A stretch of 64,000 nt of DNA from Chara braunii (lineage: Eukaryota > Streptophyta > Charophyceae > Charales > Characeae), in NCBI GenBank assembly GCA_003427395.1, contig BFEA01000228.1:988555-1052554 (forward strand), in the 5' to 3' direction. The translations under genes were made by a program, and so were the position numbers. This document shows positions 48,301 through 58,535 of the stretch, piece by piece; position 1 is the first letter of the stretch; every line of letters begins with the position of its first letter. The notes beneath the pieces were generated by a model, which ran no database searches, was not told where the DNA came from, and saw only the letters and a program-made list of their open reading frames with translations.

Positions 48301-50364
48301 CGTCTGGATTGGTTACCTGTTGTTGATTGACCACTGCATTGGCTGTTGATTGATCACTGGATTGTGTCTCTCAGGTAGAAGTGAAGCGTGCGGTTCCTAA
48401 AGAGATGAATCCCAGTGGTGCCGGAGGTGGGAGAGGAGGCTTCGGTGGGCGTGGATTCGGTGCAGGTTATGGTGGCTACGGACCGGGCCCGTACGGCGGT
48501 GGCAGGGGCGATCGAGGATATCCTGGTCCGGGCGGTCGAGGTGGATATGGCTATGGTGGAAACAGTGGCTATGCGGCTGGCGGGGGCTATGCAGGAGGGC
48601 AAGGCTATGGAGGCGGGCTTAATGGGTCGCTTGGCGGTGGTGGGTATGGTGGTGGTGCGTACGCAGGGGGATATGCCAGTCAAGGTGCTGGGTATGCGGC
48701 AGCAGGAGGCTACCCTGCTGGCGGAAATGCAGCTGGGTACGGAGGGGGGAATGCGGCTTACGGCCCTGGCGGCAATGCGGGGTACGTTGGGCAAGGTGCC
48801 GTTGGAGCGGGGGGCGGTGCTGCACGAAGCACTTGGGGAAGCGGTGCAGGCGCGGGCTATGCTGGAGGCGCTAATTCGGCCGGCTACCCAGCTAACAATG
48901 CCACAGTGGCAGGTTATGGCAATGCAGGGCAAGGATGGGGAACGGGCAGCGGGCCTTCCGCCGTTGGATCTGCCGCGGCTGCTAGTGGGTATGGCCAGAG
49001 CGGTGGATATGGAGGTGGAGGATATGCCACGAATGACCAAGGCTATGGAGCTGCCGGTGCTGGCGCTCAATATGCTGCCGCCAGGTCGAGTGGTGGATAT
49101 GCCAGTGGAGGTGCGTATGCCTTGAAATCACTCTATCTGCGCATATATGCCCTGACGATTCCTCGTCTCGTTTGCTTGGCTTGACAATAGCTCTCGTCCG
49201 TCGTGCTTCGACTCAACCCGTGTCTTTGTTCGTTTGTTGCCGGTCCGGCTTCCCTTTTCTTCTTCTTAACTGGTGTAAGGAAGCCGGCTAGCATCCAGGA
49301 GACTCGCTATCGAGTTGGTATTTTTTACAGGAAGCCGTCTTGCATCCACGAGACTCGCTGTCGAGTCGGTACTAAATCTCTGTTTTCACTGTTTCCCAAT
49401 TCTGTCTTGATGATACGACAATGAGAACCCGTTGTAACAGCGAGATGCATTCAGTGTGGCCTGCCTCTGCTGTCGGCTCTTCCCCAATCCTGGCTTGATG
49501 GATGAGAACCTCTTGCAAGAGCGAGATGCATCCGGAATGATGATCTTTGTTTCGTTCTCGGATTCGTGTATGGTTTGGATCTGCAGGGCTTTGAATCTCT
49601 GTTGTCACTGTTCCCCAATTCCGTCTTGATGATGTGATGATGAGAACCTGTTGCGACAGCGAGATGCATTCAGTGTGAGCTCTGCTCTGTTGTCGCTCTT
49701 CCCACTCATGGCTTGATGATATGATGATGACAAGCTTTTGCCAGAGCGAGATGCATTTGGAGTGATCGTTGTTTCGTTCTGGGTTTCACGTATGGTTTGG
49801 ATGTGCAGCCTTTTCCTATGGGTGGGTGAGTAGGTGTCCCCCATCCATGTGGGAATTTATTTATAGTCTGCGACCTTCGTTTCGTCATGGGTTGATTTAT
49901 TATGTGGGTTGATTTAGTGTGTGTGTGTATATGAAGTGTCCCGCACTCTTCTGACGAATGAGCTCTCGAGTCTTTTGAAGTGTTATGCTTTGACGGGTGT
50001 ATGTTGTGTTATGCTGTTCCTGTTGTGACGCTGATCGTGGGAGGTTTGATGGCTGGATGGCGTAGGTACCTCAGGCGGGTATGGTGGATCTGCAGGCGGC
50101 GGGAGTAGCTATGGAAACTACGGCGAGATGTACGGAGGGTCGGGCTACGCCATGGACCAGGGCACATGGGGCCGAGCAGGCGATTATGGTGTAGCTCCTA
50201 GTGGAGGATCTGCTGCGTCAGGGGGAGGTTATGGCGTTGCCGGGGTAGCGGATGGAGCCAGCGGAGGCTATGGCGGTGGCTATGGTGTCGGCCGACAGCA
50301 GTCTCAACGAGGTGGCCTATCTCCCCACTTCATGGTTGACTCTGATGATGGTGCTTGTGCTTGA
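38214..50364 (+). CDS. Plant hnRNP A/B-type RNA-binding protein: two RRMs plus Gly/Tyr/Ala-rich tail, 7 exons
   Basis: Exons are 38214-38230, 38897-38937, 39408-39571, 42209-42344, 44583-44749, 48375-49110 and 50066-50364. All junctions are GT/AG and phases close to 1560 nt (519 aa plus TGA). The ATG is chosen because MDTDQG running into KLFIGGISWET is the usual N-terminus of plant RNP1/Musashi-like hnRNPs, and its context is good (G at -3 and +4). RRM1 covers about residues 7-83, with RNP2 LFIGGI (8-13) and RNP1 RGFGFVIF (47-54). RRM2 covers about 108-184, with IFVGGL (108-113) and RGFGFITF (147-154). A short Ser/Gly/Gln linker lies between. Residues about 189-500 are Gly/Tyr/Ala-rich low complexity (GYG, GGY, AGGY), prion-like in composition. 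Family knowledge gives nuclear and shuttling RNA binding in splicing, stability and translation of mRNA. The GC-rich coding exons stand out from the introns. The C-terminus is less sure: a donor-like GT at 50312 could splice to a further exon. Intron 6 retention would end the protein at 49184. Confidence 0.93.
38231..38896 (+). other. hnRNP intron 1
   Basis: A 666-bp phase-2 intron splits the Gly6 codon after only 17 coding bases. Donor is GTACGC, acceptor TTTTTTGTCAG. A first intron this close to the start codon can act as a regulatory intron in plant genes, but nothing in the sequence proves it here. Confidence 0.85.
38938..39407 (+). other. hnRNP intron 2, with G-rich tract and (AG)n
   Basis: A 470-bp intron with donor GTTTGT and acceptor GTTGCAG. 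At about 39053-39097 the sense strand has closely spaced G runs (six or seven runs of 3-7 G), a good G-quadruplex candidate in the pre-mRNA. A (AG)n microsatellite lies at about 39325-39364, just before the acceptor region. Confidence 0.85.
39572..42208 (+). other. hnRNP intron 3, G/purine-rich
   Basis: A 2.6-kb phase-0 intron. The sense strand is strikingly rich in G and GA (for example the runs around 40120-40260, 40600-40640 and 41340-41470) and poor in C and T. Long antisense open frames here (such as 41283-41969) are Pro/Ser/His-rich by-products of this bias and show no domain. No transposon ends were recognised. Confidence 0.8.
42681..42792. mobile_element. ~110-bp hairpin MITE, copy 1 (intron 4)
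   Basis: Left arm ATTCACACGAACAGAGCGCC and right arm GGGCGTTCTCTCCGGATGAA are inverted relatives. The spacer (GCATCTGGTCTGAAA, TTGGCCCAAATA) matches the copy at 46139-46248. It is the most diverged of the three full copies. Confidence 0.8.
43418..43602. repeat. 61/62-bp tandem repeat, three units
   Basis: GAAGTCACTGG begins units at 43418, 43479 and 43541. Each unit continues through ATGGCAGT and GGGGCGAGTGAGC to AAAT. The units are nearly identical, so the expansion is recent. It lies within hnRNP intron 4. Confidence 0.9.
43921..44346 (-). pseudogene. Tandem cluster of four U6 snRNA-derived copies
   Basis: Four bodies (about 43921-43990, 44030-44107, 44141-44213, 44249-44346) match reverse-complemented U6 snRNA. 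Diagnostic segments are GCGTGTCATCCTTGCGCAGG, the CTATG/CCATTTGCTAAT region and TTCTCTGTATCGTTCCAATT. Only the last copy keeps the U6 5' end (GGATGTCCGGAAG). On the minus strand each body is followed by an A-rich tail. Spacing is 108-112 bp. Copies of GCGAGTGGGTGTTTT-like sequence sit on both sides of the bodies, suggesting repeated target-primed insertion or unequal crossing-over. All are mutated and truncated, so pseudogenes. Confidence 0.88.
45420..45740 (+). repeat. Triplicated unit with internal 3' splice-site-like tract
   Basis: Three units each contain GCATGGTCTG, a CTCTTTTGTCTGATCTCTAT segment, then TCTCTCTCTCCACAG followed by TT(C/G)CTT(C/T)GGTG. The CCACAG sites fall at 45483, 45605 and 45705. 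The last unit is shorter. Each has a polypyrimidine tract and CAG, so each looks like a usable intron acceptor inside intron 5. Confidence 0.85.
46139..46248. mobile_element. ~110-bp hairpin MITE, copy 2 (intron 5)
   Basis: Arms are ACCGTCTTCACCCG...ACGCCCGGTCATTA and TAATGACGGGGCGTTC...TTGAAGACGG. The loop resembles copy 1. Inverted arms are about 36 bp. Confidence 0.85.
46560..46636 (-). pseudogene. 5'-truncated U6 retrocopy with poly-A
   Basis: On the minus strand the body is the U6 3' half (from GGCCCCTGCGCAAGG to the ATGGTCCAAAC end), then about 15 bp of foreign sequence, then a poly-A tract. It is flanked by a perfect 16-bp direct repeat GCTGCAAACGGATTTT at 46544-46559 and 46637-46652. 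Poly-A plus a 16-bp target duplication is the signature of LINE-type target-primed retrotransposition. Confidence 0.93.
46739..46790. mobile_element. Partial copy of the hairpin MITE
   Basis: CAAATACAGCTACAATGACC followed by GGGCGTTCTGTTTGCGTGTA matches the right half of copy 2. The left half is absent or too diverged to recognise. Confidence 0.65.
47482..47741. other. Assembly gap, 260 N
   Basis: A run of N inside hnRNP intron 5. No coding exon is needed here, since exon 5 and exon 6 join in phase. Confidence 1.
47944..48056. mobile_element. ~110-bp hairpin MITE, copy 3 (intron 5), near-perfect arms
   Basis: The left arm starting CCTACCGTCTTCACCCGAAT and continuing through AGAACGCCCGGT has an almost exact inverted match ending at 48056. 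Near-perfect arms suggest the youngest copy. A clear target duplication was not identified. Confidence 0.88.
49111..50065 (+). other. hnRNP intron 6, with tandem duplication
   Basis: A 955-bp phase-1 intron. About 49300-49830 is a tandem duplication with a period near 220 bp. Each half is built of two related ~110-bp subunits ending in GCGAGATGCAT. Reading through the donor adds KSLYLRIYALTIPRLVCLA-like residues and stops at 49184, so retention would give a truncated isoform without the last ~98 residues. Confidence 0.8.
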
Positions 50365-51544
50365 TTCTTAGCATTTAGAAAATGCTGCTGGAAATGACTG
50401 AATCATTTGCCTTGTCTTATGGGGTTTGTGGGGTGAGTGTGCGAAAGTGGGGGAGAGTTGGGAAACAGGTCTCTTGTCACACTGCTCTCGAGAGAACAGG
50501 GATTGTGGAGAGCAGTAGGACTCCCCGCACTACCCTCCAGAACAGCAAAACCCAAAACGAAATCGAGAGGTCCGCGAGACCCTCTGGAACCTAACCTCCG
50601 GGGCCTCTTCACAAAAGCGAGAGGCCTGCGGTGAACTCGATTTCGAGAGCCCAAGACGCGTCTAGGCCTTCTAGGCCTTCGAGAGGTGACGGTTAATGAC
50701 CCCCGGACACGAGACGAATTTTGTGGGCCAGATTCGTTCATTCTTTCTGTTGGTGGCCAGATTCGTCTGTTCTTTCTGTTTGGGGCCGGATTCGTTCGTT
50801 CATTCTAGAGTGGGTAATTCGGGAGGTGGTGTGGCCTTCGAGAGCTCAAACCCCTCGAAAGCAGTGCTCTCAAAATTGTCTGACATCTCTTGAAGATTTT
50901 GATGATTCGGAGATTGGTGTGGCGAGGTCCGTAATCAGTCCTGCTGTTAAATCTCTGCTGTTGATGACGCCTGTGCGTCTATGTTACGGAGTGGGGCTTC
51001 TGGGGGCGTAGTGGTCTCCTTTTGTTGTTGTAATCTCTGACTTGTGGCTCCTGGACCGGATGGTCGACTTTTGTGGGGGAAGGTACGTCAGATGGGAGGT
51101 GTTTTGGTTCCTCGACTGTCTACTGCGCCGTGGAGGGGGTGGCGTGGGCGTGATACGGTCATGTGATTGCATGGTGACGTGAATGTTGTCGATTTGATGT
51201 TTTATGGTCGTAATCGTGGCGGAGGCAGTATGACTGAGGCGTTGTGACTCTCTCCTACGGTTGTGGTTGTGCATGTGTGCAGTATGAAGACCGTGGCTGG
51301 GAGCTGACCACCTGCTGGATGCAGGAGGTGGAAGATATTGCCGTGTAGATTAAATGGTCGCCAAAGCCCCAAGCAGCGTAGGCGTAGGTGATTAACGAGC
51401 GTGTTGTTGTTGAGACAGACTGAGGGAGCGGCGAATAGGGGCAGCAACAGCCACATCTCGTTGCGGTGAGATTAGCAACGGCGCAGAGAAGAATGCAAGA
51501 CGGGCGGACAGTTGCAGGTAATGGTAAGTGAGGGGAAGGAAATG

Positions 51545-51585
<41 letters not shown>

Positions 51586-52580
51586 ATTCGGTGGTGAAGG
51601 GCTGTGTGGCGCAGGTGTGGAATGGAAGGAGAAGTGATAGCTGGTTGTATTCTGTTGTGGCTTGCGAGGAGGTTAACGCGTAGTAGGCAGGGGCAAAAGT
51701 AAATACGAAATGTTTTGGACGGTAGTGTGGGGTGTTTAGAATGTCGGCCCCGATTTATTTCAAGGCCCTTATCCTGACATTGTGGCTGGTGTGCCACAAA
51801 AAGCAGGAGGAAGTTGCAAGATGAGCGCGTTGATCAGTTCACACTGCAGCAGTGTGTTGCGCAGACAGATTGTGTGCGTGTGTGTGTGAGAGAGAGAGAA
51901 AGAGGGATCGATGGGTAATCGATTTCGTTGATTGATTGAGAGTTTGGGGGAGGGGGGGCGGGGGGAGGGAGGAGGGGAAAGGGAGGGTGAAGTTTGGGGG
52001 TGATTGGAGAAGGGGAGAGGAAAGAAGCGGGCCAAGGGCGGGGGAAGGATCGTAAGAGGTAAAGGTTGGACATCTTCCGGGGGTCCATAGGGTGAAGAAA
52101 TTTTTTGTTGACTGTGTTTGGTGAGGAGGGTATGTCAGGAGGATAAGGTGGTTTTGTGCATAAGTAGTATGAAATTCATCTTGAAGGCGAATAAGTTAAG
52201 AAGACGAGACGATTAGTCCTTATCGGATAGTGTTACGCAACTCAGCTCTACTGCATTCACAGTTATTGGTTCCCTGATCGACGAAATGCGGAGCAGGGCT
52301 AGACTCCAGCCCAGCTGTGTTGTTGTGTAGTATTGGTATCGTTGAGCCTTGTGGTGCTTTGCTTGAAAATTTTCCCTGATTTTTGGAGCAGGCGTTCTGT
52401 TCTTCTGAGATCTGGATCCTTGAGTTGGGATTTGAGGCAATCCAATCCAAATATCTTTCTACACTAGTTGGCCCGAGGAAGAGTATTTTTTCGGTATCTC
52501 TTACTTTTGGGCATGACGAGCTTTGATCAGTCGATCTTTCTCACAGTGGTGAACTGGCGATTCGATTGTGAACACAGCAT
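50365..52580. other. 3' flank of the hnRNP gene, G-rich low complexity
   Basis: Composition resembles hnRNP introns, so the 3' UTR or extra exons could lie here. No clear poly-A signal was identified. (GA)n spans about 51548-51582. G runs at 51946-51988 form a quadruplex-type motif. Antisense open frames are Pro/Ser-rich shadows. Confidence 0.5.
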
Positions 52581-52589
52581 AATTTGTGT

Positions 52590-52715
52590 TTCCCCCCCAC
52601 CCCACCCCCACACCCCACACACACACCCCATCCCCCTTCCACCCCGTCCCCCCCCCCCACCCCTATCTTCTCTACGCCCTCCGTCCGTTCTCCCCAAAGC
52701 ACGCCCCCCCCCCCA
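52590..52715. repeat. C-rich low-complexity tract
   Basis: Poly-C runs separated by A or T (CCCCCCCCACCCC type) over about 125 bp. The mirror in base bias of the G-rich tract 600 bp to the left. Confidence 0.9.
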
Positions 52716-55124
52716 CCTTCTTACCCCAGCCCCTCCTCAAAAAGGCGTCTTCCTCGCGTCCTATTGCTTGCATCTCCTCGGCTGATATTTGAGTCCTGCC
52801 TGTTGATTGGACATGTAGTTTGTTCTCATCTGGGCGTTCGACAGGTTCGGCACGGGAATAGTGTCAATGTGATAATGCAGAGGGATCAGGAAGCAACGTG
52901 TCGTTTGGCAATTGCTCATAGGCTGGCGAGTAAGCGAGGGGGAAGAGAGAGAGAGAGAGAAAGAGAGAGTGAGAGCGGCTGGCTTTTGGTTGATTGGCTT
53001 GAATGGGAAGCGGCGGGTCGGTTGCACTGGGGAAAGGGGAATAGGTATTGAACTCCAGTCAAGCTGATCAGGAGGTAAAGCTGTCGGCTGAAGAATCAGG
53101 AGCAGGTGATCGATGAGGAGTCTTGAAAGCCCTGTGGTTTGTGAGAAGATTTATCTGTGAGCAGGAAAGCGAGGTGGCTGGCATATGCGTGGGAAGCATA
53201 TTACGTGGTGAGTTTGCTCGGCCCGCCGACAGAATGCAATTTGGCTGGAGTTGAGCGTGGAGCGGGGGATCGCCAGGAGGGTCACCTTTGCTGCTTATAT
53301 TGTTATCGTGTGGGTCTGGTCACACAGCATCATAGGAGTTGCGTGTGTGCTTTCCACTTGTCCCGGTGACCGTCCAATTTCCATCCTGACGGTTGGCAGA
53401 CCCAACTGTGTACTGCGTAGTATAAATCGGACTACGAGTACTAACTGCGGATTGCTAGTCTAGGGCTTTCATTCATTTTGTCGGATTGACTCTGATTTAT
53501 TACATACGAATGAGCAAATCTGCACATCTTTTTTTTTAAATATTTTTTGCTTCAATTTTCTGAGAAGATATTCTGAATATGTTTTGGTTCTTCAAGCCAT
53601 TTTTGATGGTTATCAGTAAGACTGGGTGGAAGGTGTGACGTTTCCTGTCTTTACGTTTGACCCTGCGCTTCCCTGAACCTTGTTCGAGCGTGCTTGTTCC
53701 ATATTGGTTCTCGTTGTCTTGTCGTTTGCGACTTGTTTTCACAAAGCATTCTCTCTTTTTTTATTTTATTTTTAATTGTCTTCTTATTATTTTTTTAATC
53801 CGGGTTGGAAACAGCCTTCTCTGTTCTTCCTATGGGGGGGTCGTTCTCATATGATGCCGTCTTTTGACTGAATTCGGGGGCAGCTGTGGGCCCTGTGGCG
53901 ACAAGAGTTGTACTCGAGACTTGTGCCTCTCTCCTTGACGAGGGGTTTTGAGTCGTGCTGGAGGACCCCCATAAAATAGAACATGGGGTTGGTGGGCAGC
54001 AGCCAGCACAGCTATAATCGACGGGTTTTCAGTCACCTGTGAAGCTTGCCCGGCGCCCACGGAATTGTCTTGCAACTCTTTGGGCTGTGCTAACGTTTTT
54101 GGGGGGTTTGGGAGAGGGCAGGTTGTCTGACTGGTTGCAAGGGCGCAATCCAATGGTAAAATAGTGAGAAAGGTAGATTGGATGAATGCTCTAAGACTCC
54201 ATGGGCTACGGTGCTCGTGGGATCACTATTTCTGCTTCCTCCCCCGACAACCGAAATGTGCAGATTTCAACATAGTAGTATGAGATATCGGTGAAAACTT
54301 GAACGATTAACAGAAGATTAACGGAGCCCATGAACTGCGAAAAAGAATGACACGTAAATTGAGAAATGGTTCAAACGCTTTTTTAATGAAGACGAAAGCA
54401 TGTAACATCCATCTTCCCCTTCGCCTGTGCACATGATAGTGATGTTGCTTTTATTCTTGGCTGGAAGAAAGAATGCCGTTGGGACAGACGTCTTGTGTCG
54501 TTGACGCCGACCAGTACCCAGCGTCGATGAAAACCGCGTGCATTTGGGGGAGATCTCGTCTCTTCGGCATCCTTTTTGGCTCTCTGCTTCATAGGTGATT
54601 GTTGTGCTTGCTTGTCTGGTATGTGGGGGTTGTTTCATAGGGGTCTGCTTCATAATGTGCGCAGACGTGGTTGACATGTCAAGGCAAGTCGGATGTGGCT
54701 TCATAATGTGCGCAGGGGAATGGATGAGGCTCTCCCAGATGTTACGGTTAATTGTTTGATAGAGGAAACTGACTATGACTATGTGACATTGTGGGTGGTG
54801 AGGGTGGACAATGGTCAGGTGAGGGTCGGCCGCCGACTATGAAACTCCAGAGGAAGCGGAGTCTTCAAAGTTGACGACTTCTCACCGAAGGGGAAGTCGT
54901 GGCAATGCAATAATATTTTTGCATACGGAAGGATGTAAATGCGGTCAGATACGTCCTGGTCTGGGTGTAAATGATTTGTAATGATTTCAGATACAAAATG
55001 CGCGTTTGTAAGCGTTATGAATAGAATGTACGGGGTGCGTTCTATTTTGAATATAAGGCACGTTCAGTATGATACTGATTCGGGGTACCAGCTTTCAAAT
55101 ATGGGGCCCAAAAAAAGAGTATCT
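52716..55124. other. No gene recognised
   Basis: T/G-rich DNA of intron-like composition with short GA tracts (about 52946-52970). No domain-bearing ORF. Confidence 0.45.
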
Positions 55125-55182
55125 GTCCTTCGAAATTAGCATGGCCTCTGTGCAAGAATGGAATGCATAAATCGAGAAAGTC
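55125..55182 (+). pseudogene. U6 snRNA fragment with internal deletion
   Basis: ATTAGCATGGCCTCTGTGCA and ATGCATAAATCGAGAAA match U6 from its middle to near its 3' end in the plus orientation. It is preceded directly by GTCCTTCG, which could be the U6 5' terminus joined across a deletion of about 37 nt. Confidence 0.7.
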
Positions 55183-55329
55183 TGAATGTGAGACGGAAAA
55201 AGGAAAATACGTTGCCTGTCAAGAAGCAGGGCGGGAGCAATTCGGAGGGAGTGAGAGGGCGATCATAAGGGAGAGGGTGTGGGAGAGCAGGTGGGATGAG
55301 GTGGGCGCGATAGGGCAGTTGTGGGTGTG

Positions 55330-55559
55330 TGTGTGTGAGAGAGAGAGAACGAGAGAGCAAGAGAGAGAGAGAGATGCCATTTGTGTGTTCCGTTCGAGTA
55401 GTACACGCATTTGTTCGAAAAGAACGTACGTGTGTACTACTTGAATAGAACATACGTGTGCACTGATCAAATACAACATACGTGTACTACAACATGCGTA
55501 TTATTTTGATACTGATCAAATACAACATACGTGTACTACAACATGCGTATTATTTTGAT
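55330..55559. repeat. Short repeats and 49-bp tandem pair
   Basis: (GA)-rich sequence at about 55336-55375 is followed by an inverted pair around GTAGTACACGCATTTGTTCG and CGTACGTGTGTACTAC. Two copies of a 49-bp unit starting ACTGATCAAATACAAC then run at 55462-55510 and 55511-55559. Confidence 0.88.
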
Positions 55560-56390
55560 TTCCCGGGGGACTTTGAGAAATCGACTTTTCCGTAGAAAGT
55601 TGAATAGTATGCGAGTGCGTTTTGTTCGGGGGCAGACTGTAGTGTGAGTACGTCGATATCTCAAGTAAAGGTATTGGTGAGTCGGTGGTGCACTTGTTGG
55701 CTTTTGCTTGAATGGCCATGCATAAACAATGAGAGAAAAAAAGGAAAAAAAGAAGACGGCTTTGCTTAGCGATGAACATAATGCATGCATAGTAACAAAC
55801 CCATTTCCAAGAGAAAATTCGAAGAAAGGATTGGAGGTTAAACATAAAAAGCACAGAAAAATAAAGCAATCCATTTGTGAATCATAAGAGGGGCACCAGT
55901 CAAGGCAACTTCGTTGCGAGTTCGAAAACAAAAGTCAAAACCAAGAGGATGGTACTGGGAGTAATGGTGCTATAGATGAGTTTTGAGGGGAGTAGTGCTC
56001 AATGGGTCTTTTCCTTGGAAGGGATTGCTCTAGGAGGGGAGTACCTTGGTTGGGTGTCCTACCCTGGGGGAAGTAGGGTAGTGACGAGGGGTGTAGTTGG
56101 GAGGGGACCCCTCTGGAGCTCTAGAGGGCGTCACTATGGGACTAGGGAGCTAAGGCAGACTATGTACACTGGGGTATTTTACTGTCAATCGCAGGTGGTG
56201 AGCTAGTGGCCAGGGGTTGTAGAGGGTCATTCCCTAAGGCAGAACCACTCTCTGAGGGTGTCATTGTGGAGGAAGGGTAGCGCCCTTGTATGGAGTTGGT
56301 GCAGATTGGCTTGTCGAACCTTAGGTCGTTGGCCCACGTCGGTCGATGGGGAAGGATCTCTTATACTGCCCCTCCCAGTTTGCTGCAACA
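55560..56390. other. No gene recognised
   Basis: Mixed composition with no supportable feature. Confidence 0.45.
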
Positions 56391-56394
56391 TTCA

Positions 56395-56680
56395 AACTTG
56401 CAGCATTTGCAACTGGCTCTCTATAAGCAGAGCTCAGACTTGTATATAACACAAAATATTACAAGTTGCCCACTCCATAAACATCTCAAACCCGCAAGTG
56501 ACTCTAGCATTGCAAGTAGCACACTCCATAAGCGGCTCAACATTGCAAACAGTGAATCGTAGCTCACTCCACAAGCAGATCAAACCCACAACCACTCAAG
56601 CATTTCAAGCAACACACTTGCACATAACTAAACGAATGGTGCAAGTACGTCACTTCATGCAATTCAAAACCTACCCAAGC
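56395..56680. repeat. Degenerate ~60-bp tandem repeats
   Basis: Variants of CACTCCATAAGC, CTCAAACCCGCAA and AGCATTGCAAG recur four or five times. Frames across it are repeat artefacts. Confidence 0.6.
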
Positions 56681-57848
56681 TGAAGTCTAGTCAAAGACGA
56701 GTTGACATATTACCGTCGATCCACCATGGATCAGTCGACCGGGCGCACGCCACGGATCATCACACTGCCTACATCAGGTATCCACACTCTCCCTTGATGC
56801 GAGGACATTCCATTACTGCTCTCTCAGATTATCTACCCTCAGTTCGTCAATCGAAAGCCTGTGCGTTGTCCCGGGAGGTTCAGGTTAAACTCCTGCTTGT
56901 TGAAGGGATGTCAGAAGATTACAATACTAGGCCTTCTGGGGAGTCCCAAGTTATACGGATATGGCTATCCATTAGTCAAAAGATGAGTTTGTTTGTGTAT
57001 CAAGATCAATCGCTTATAGCGATGAGGACGTTAGGAGGTTGTCGTAGGAAACACCTTTGTCCTTGTTTGTGCAAGTCGCATGAGGTGTGGAAATGATGTT
57101 TAACAAACGATATGCAATATGGTCTTTATAATGTTTATCGTAACAATAACTCAGTCGTTGTTATTAGAGACAATGTCTGCTTTTTTAAGACGCATCCAAA
57201 TGCAAACAAAACCACCTTCCTCCCATCTTTCCCAAATTCACCCTTTGTTGTTTGAAGAAAATGAACTTAAATAGTTACTATCTTCCAAAAATAATAATAA
57301 TAATAATAATAATATTGGCAAGAAAAAAAGAATGATTTTTATTTTAGAAGTAGCTGATTCAAATCCATTTTCTCCTATAAAGGCTATAATTATTAATTAA
57401 ATTGGTAAATTTTAATAGAATACAGTTTTATATCAGTTCAATCCAGAAAGAAAAACAAAGATTCGTACGGGATGCATGCACATAACATGTAACGCCTTCG
57501 CTTAATACGAGTTCAATCCAGAAATAGAAACAAAGATTCTTACGGGATGCATGCACAAATAGCATTCAAACATAGAGAAGTAGCGATAGAGGTTTTGTGG
57601 GTTCACACAAAGGAAAAGAAGTGGGTTCACACAGAAAAAGTTCTACATGTAAGTTCTCTGCCTCCAGAACCTTGCTTAAGTTTTGGCAGAGCTTCCCCAA
57701 CTGTTGGGGTGAACCTCTTACCTTCCTCTCGTAACCAAAAGAGTAGTCCGACGAGAGTGAGAAGGGCTGAAAAATTAGCATTTTCTCAGATAGAAGAGGG
57801 GTGCACTCAGACTCGCATTAGAGACCCCTTGAAACTTGGAGGTGCTTG

Positions 57849-58177
57849 AACTTTGCAAAGGTGGCCAACAACGCGGTAAAACGTGACCTGCTCGTTGAAC
57901 GCGTAGAATTTGACTTTTCCCATTGTATGTTCGTCGATATTCGAAGGCCATGACGTGGGAGAGCTTGGAGGAGCTGATAAGAAACCCGATAAAAGCGGGC
58001 TCGTGGGAGCCTTCAGCTCGTCGAGTTATGAGCGTCTTTGAAAAGAAGGCCCTTGAAAAGAAGGGCCGAAGGCTAAGACTTACTTCGAGAAATCGTGCAA
58101 TACAGAATGTCAACTTTTTGACCGATCTCGAAGCTGCAAAGATGACCTTTGTTACAGAATCTGGCTACGCGCTGTGA
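57849..58177 (+). pseudogene. Unidentified protein-coding relic
   Basis: Frame one from 57849 gives NFAKVANNAVKRDLLVERVE and continues to MFVDIRRP before a stop near 57949. A shifted frame then gives VRRYSKAMTWESLEELIRNP, KAGSWEPSARRVMSVFEKKA and ends ...FVTESGYAL at 58177. Amino-acid composition is soluble and helical, with no membrane segment. The frames join smoothly near FV/VRR, so one frameshift is likely. I do not recognise the family. It could also be the last exon of a spliced gene. Confidence 0.4.
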
Positions 58178-58452
58178 GCTGTTGCGCTGTAGCTGCAGAC
58201 CAAATCTTACCTATGCAGCGTTTAAAGGTTGTGCAAATATTGGCAACACAATGCTATCAGCAAATTACCCAGCAGCGGGGCGTCATGCACAACGCGACAA
58301 TGTGCCCACTACAAGCGCACGGCGGGAGAGCACAGCAAAGGCACAAGCGTAATTAGTCCAATAGAGCTCAACAGCAAGGCAGTGGTACTGTTGCAACACG
58401 GCCTTCGACGAGAGGCAAGATCAACTGCAGTACCTCTACAAAATTCCAAATG

Positions 58453-58535
58453 AACAAATATGAAAGTAAGATCTTCCGCTAGAGCCAACACTCCCCAAAT
58501 GTACAAATATGAAAGTAAGATCTTTCGCTAGAGCA
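58453..58535. repeat. 49-bp direct repeat
   Basis: ACAAATATGAAAGTAAGATC followed by TT(C/T)CGCTAGAGC occurs at about 58453 and 58502. Confidence 0.85.

Larger units (their letters stand above)
44750..48374 (+). other. hnRNP intron 5, 3.6 kb, T/C-rich
   Basis: The largest intron. Its first 2 kb is pyrimidine-rich, the reverse of intron 3. It holds a triplicated unit with internal CTCTCTCCACAG tracts (45420-45740), two full and one partial hairpin MITEs, a U6 retrocopy with target duplication, and a 260-bp gap. The acceptor is TGTCTCTCAG. Confidence 0.85.

Noticed and set aside
48354-49070. 238-aa open frame on the minus strand
   Set aside because: It is the antisense of the Gly-rich exon 6. 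GGT/GGC codons read backward give Ser/Thr/Pro/Ile strings with no domain.
48415-49125. 236-aa open frame in + frame 1 (Val/Met/Ala-rich)
   Set aside because: Shadow of the real Gly-rich frame of exon 6.
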